Positions 6,785 through 8,829 of a DNA stretch of 8,829 bases are shown here, piece by piece. Each line of letters opens with the position of its first letter. Within the stretch, counting starts at the first letter, position 1. A program made the translations under genes and the position numbers. Below the pieces are notes generated by a model. That model ran no database searches and was not told the origin of the DNA. It was given only the letters and a program-made list of their open reading frames with translations. Source of the DNA: Anaerolineales bacterium (lineage in GTDB: Bacteria > Chloroflexota > Anaerolineae > Anaerolineales > Villigracilaceae); contig JADGQD010000077.1 in NCBI GenBank assembly GCA_017882065.1, positions 1 through 8,829 of the forward strand. Reading direction: 5' to 3'.

Positions 6785-7782
6785 TCTATCGTCCGGCGCA
6801 GACCTTCTTTAAAGTCCATCCCGGCACGGAAACCGAAGTACTTCTCGGCACGGGTGACATCCAAACTACGGCGAGGCTGCCCGTTGGGCTTGGTTGTGTC
6901 CCAGACCAGTTTCCCTTCAAACCCGGTCAGGAGGGCAATGCACTCAGCCAGATCTTTAATAGATATCTCGTTACCGGAGCCCAGATTGACCGGCTCGGAG
7001 CCATCGTAGCGTTCGGAAGCCAGCAAAATACCCTCGGCGGCATCTTCCACGTAGAGGAATTCCCGGGTCGGAGAACCATCCCCCCAGACGACAAGTTCCT
7101 TTTCGCCACGCTCCTGCCCTTCCAAGCATTTCCGGATCAGGGCAGGGATAACATGGGAGGAAGTCGGGTTGAAGTTGTCGCGCGGTCCATAGAGATTGAC
7201 CGGCAGCAGAAAGATGGCATTAAAACCATATTGCTGACGGTATGCTTGAGCTTGAACAAGAAGCATTTTTTTTGCCAGACCGTAGGGGGCGTTGGTCTCT
7301 TCTGGGTAACCATTCCAGATGTCCTCTTCTTTGAATGGCACGGGGGTGAACTTTGGATAGGCACATACCGTGCCAATAGCCACAAACTTCCCAACTCCGC
7401 GCTGCCAGGCCTGGTGCATTAACTGGGCCCCCATCATCAGATTATCGTAGAAAAATTCGGCAGGATGCTCACGGTTGGCTCCGATACCGCCAACATGCGC
7501 TGCCAGATGAATGATAACCAGATCCGCGGGGATGAAGTCCGGCACCGCAACTGGATTAAACCCATCAGGAATCAGGTGCCCAGGCCGGCGGTCCAGAGGT
7601 AACATTGCATCGTCCAGCAAATCCTGAATAGAGTCACTATCGGTAATATCATAGTGTTCGATGCGCGGGATTAAAATATCGGCTGCACCACGCCGAATCA
7701 ATTTCCCGATCAAGAAGGAACCCAAAAAACCGGCCCCGCCGGTGACAATCACTCTTTTATCCATCCAAAATTTGCCTGTCAT
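6760..7782 (-). CDS. fcl: GDP-L-fucose synthase-like NAD-dependent epimerase/reductase
   Basis: A 340-residue extended SDR of the GDP-L-fucose synthase (Fcl/WcaG) type. Fcl epimerises C3 and C5 of GDP-4-keto-6-deoxy-D-mannose and reduces C4 with NADPH. Visible are TGGAGFLG (14-21), HLAAHVGGIGAN (92-103), PAEFFYDNL (107-115), IGTVCAYPK (136-144) with Thr138 where E. coli Fcl has the catalytic Ser and Cys140 conserved, YGLAKK with Tyr167 and Lys171, and NLYGPRDNF followed by SSHVIPALI with His210 in the place of the catalytic His. Length exceeds the usual 310-320 because about 25 extra residues lie at 58-85, just before the HLAA strand. Met1 (7782) has GAAGG about ten bases upstream. Met7 (7764) is an alternative that starts nearer the conserved fold. 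The partner GDP-mannose 4,6-dehydratase (Gmd) is not in the window, so it is either elsewhere or the enzyme uses another 4-keto sugar. Confidence 0.82.
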   Translation of the reverse strand: MTGKFWMDKRVIVTGGAGFLGSFLIGKLIRRGAADILIPRIEHYDITDSDSIQDLLDDAMLPLDRRPGHLIPDGFNPVAVPDFIPADLVIIHLAAHVGGIGANREHPAEFFYDNLMMGAQLMHQAWQRGVGKFVAIGTVCAYPKFTPVPFKEEDIWNGYPEETNAPYGLAKKMLLVQAQAYRQQYGFNAIFLLPVNLYGPRDNFNPTSSHVIPALIRKCLEGQERGEKELVVWGDGSPTREFLYVEDAAEGILLASERYDGSEPVNLGSGNEISIKDLAECIALLTGFEGKLVWDTTKPNGQPRRSLDVTRAEKYFGFRAGMDFKEGLRRTIEWYRQNRK

Positions 7783-7794
7783 GTGAAGCCTTCG

Positions 7795-8808
7795 CTATTG
7801 AACAATAAATTGAGCGTTTCGATAACGCTCATCATGTGGATTACGAATCAATCCAGTCCGTAATGCATGCACCACTTCGCGTACACCATCATCGGCTGTT
7901 AACGATGCCTGGAAACCCAACACCCGACGGATTTTTTCGAACGACACGGTGATATCGCGCATATCACCTCCAAAAGTTAGATCTTTATAAGTCACCACCG
8001 TCTCCGGCAGGCGTTTCACCACCAATCCGACAATCTCATCCTTGGTATAGTTGCCCATTTCGGTTCCCAAGTTATAAATGTGCCCGCGGGCCTTCTTTTC
8101 GGAGGCTTCGATGCCCATCGTAATACCACGAACCACATCCTGCACATGAACAAATGAACGGGAATAGCCGCGCTGGTAGATGATCAATTCGCGGTGAGAA
8201 TAGGCATCAAGCACGAACTGGTTAATGATCAAATCAAAGCGGGTGCGAGGAGAGATCCCATAGAGTGTGGCCAGCCGAAAAATGAGCGGCGCGCAGGTCG
8301 ACCCTTTTTGTGACAGGAGATACTCTTCTGCAGCAATTTTGGTTTCTGCATATAGAGACTGGGGATTGAGAGGCGATTCTTCCGTCACTGGTTTGCCATC
8401 GGCTGAGAGGCCATAGTTACTATATGTAGAAGCGAACACGAACCGTCCGGACCCCAATCGGGCCGCTTGTTCAAAAACCATTTTTGTTGCTTCGACATTG
8501 TACTTCCACGCTGCCTGTCTCCCAACCGCCTGACAGGCCGGGAATCCAACGATAGCCGCCAAGTGAACAACTTTATCCGGCTTAGACCAGTCTCGGCGCA
8601 AGGATGAACGTACTGCACCCGGCTCGGTAACATCCGCCTTTGCAAAATGAAAATTCGGATTGTACAGAAAGCCAAGCAGCGACTCGCCGCCATATAAAAG
8701 AGTATCAATCACTGAAACCTGGTACCCCAATCGCAACAATTCGGCGGTCAGAAGCGAGCCAATGTAACCGGCGCCGCCTGTCACCAGAATATGTCCCTTA
8801 CTGTCCAT
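7795..8808 (-). CDS. NAD-dependent nucleotide-sugar epimerase/dehydratase (extended SDR)
   Basis: A 337-residue cytoplasmic extended SDR. The cofactor motif TGGAGYIG is at 10-17, with Asp35 ending the second beta strand as in NAD-preferring enzymes. HLAAIVGFPAC (82-92), ASTYSNYG (126-133) and YAETK with Tyr153 and Lys157 form the active-site region, and SFVHVQDV marks the substrate domain. It resembles GalE/RmlB-like proteins of surface polysaccharide clusters that are usually annotated only as NAD-dependent epimerase/dehydratase. The segment LATLYGISPRTRFDLIINQF is characteristic of that uncharacterised group. Substrate and reaction cannot be told from the sequence. The start at 8808 is well supported by GGGAGG five bases upstream. 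The stop is 12 bases before the next start. It is the first complete gene of the cluster in this window and only 21 bases remain upstream of it. Confidence 0.85.
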   Translation of the reverse strand: MDSKGHILVTGGAGYIGSLLTAELLRLGYQVSVIDTLLYGGESLLGFLYNPNFHFAKADVTEPGAVRSSLRRDWSKPDKVVHLAAIVGFPACQAVGRQAAWKYNVEATKMVFEQAARLGSGRFVFASTYSNYGLSADGKPVTEESPLNPQSLYAETKIAAEEYLLSQKGSTCAPLIFRLATLYGISPRTRFDLIINQFVLDAYSHRELIIYQRGYSRSFVHVQDVVRGITMGIEASEKKARGHIYNLGTEMGNYTKDEIVGLVVKRLPETVVTYKDLTFGGDMRDITVSFEKIRRVLGFQASLTADDGVREVVHALRTGLIRNPHDERYRNAQFIVQ

Positions 8809-8813
8809 GCGGA

Positions 8814-8819
8814 CCTCCC
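8814..8819 (-). promoter_or_regulatory. Ribosome binding site of the first epimerase gene
   Basis: Minus-strand GGGAGG with five bases to the ATG at 8808. This is a strong Shine-Dalgarno sequence and it decides the start of the gene. The remaining upstream bases (8820-8829) are too few to judge a promoter. Confidence 0.8.
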
Positions 8820-8829
8820 ATGTGTAAAG

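Noticed and set aside
6772..7422. 216-codon open frame on the plus strand
   Set aside because: Antisense to the fucose-synthase-like gene; composition and motif-free translation look like a shadow frame.
8820..8829. Promoter-like CTTTACACAT upstream of the first gene
   Set aside because: Too close to the ribosome binding site to be a -35 element of this gene, and there is not enough upstream sequence to judge.
1..8829. tRNA, rRNA, CRISPR, insertion sequence or phage elements
   Set aside because: Looked for direct repeats, terminal inverted repeats, transposase motifs and RNA-gene-like stretches; the window is almost entirely coding and none was seen.

Overview
The window is one compact, co-directional cluster of eight genes for a surface polysaccharide, all on the minus strand, so transcription runs from high to low coordinates. 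The genes are separated by at most 39 bases. Three junctions show translational-coupling overlaps: ATGA at 4626-4629 and 3013-3016, and TGATG around 2015. No internal promoter or terminator is apparent. The operon probably begins upstream of the right edge, and it continues past the left edge, where the last gene is cut off.

In transcription order the genes are: an extended-SDR nucleotide-sugar epimerase/dehydratase (8808-7795); a GDP-L-fucose-synthase-type epimerase/reductase (7782-6760); the Wzm-type permease (6784-5906) and Wzt-type ATPase with a C-terminal carbohydrate-recognition-like domain (5903-4626) of a polysaccharide ABC exporter; a 538-residue putative glycosyltransferase that distantly resembles capsule synthesis proteins of the KpsC/KpsS kind (4629-3013); a PseB-type UDP-GlcNAc 4,6-dehydratase (3016-2015); an RmlD-like 4-keto reductase (2015-1104); and a sialic-acid-synthase-family (NeuB/PseI/LegI-like) enzyme with a C-terminal SAF domain, truncated by the window edge (1064-1).

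Together these describe synthesis of deoxysugar nucleotides, polymer assembly on the cytoplasmic face and export by an ABC-2 transporter. The most interesting part is the last three genes. A PseB-type dehydratase and a NeuB-family synthase are the first and a late step of pseudaminic-type nonulosonic acid synthesis. Between them sits a ketoreductase where the known pathway has an aminotransferase (PseC). This raises the possibility of a 9-deoxy nonulosonic acid with a hydroxyl instead of an amino group at C7. The Wzt C-terminal domain and the neighbouring KpsC/S-like protein would fit a model in which an ulosonic acid caps the chain and acts as an export signal. Both ideas are inferences.

The organism cannot be identified with confidence. 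Base composition is moderate and uneven: hand counts on five 60-base lines each give about 57% G+C in the NeuB-like gene and about 45% in the glycosyltransferase gene. The protein style is bacterial; an environmental lineage such as Chloroflexota/Anaerolineae is a guess only.
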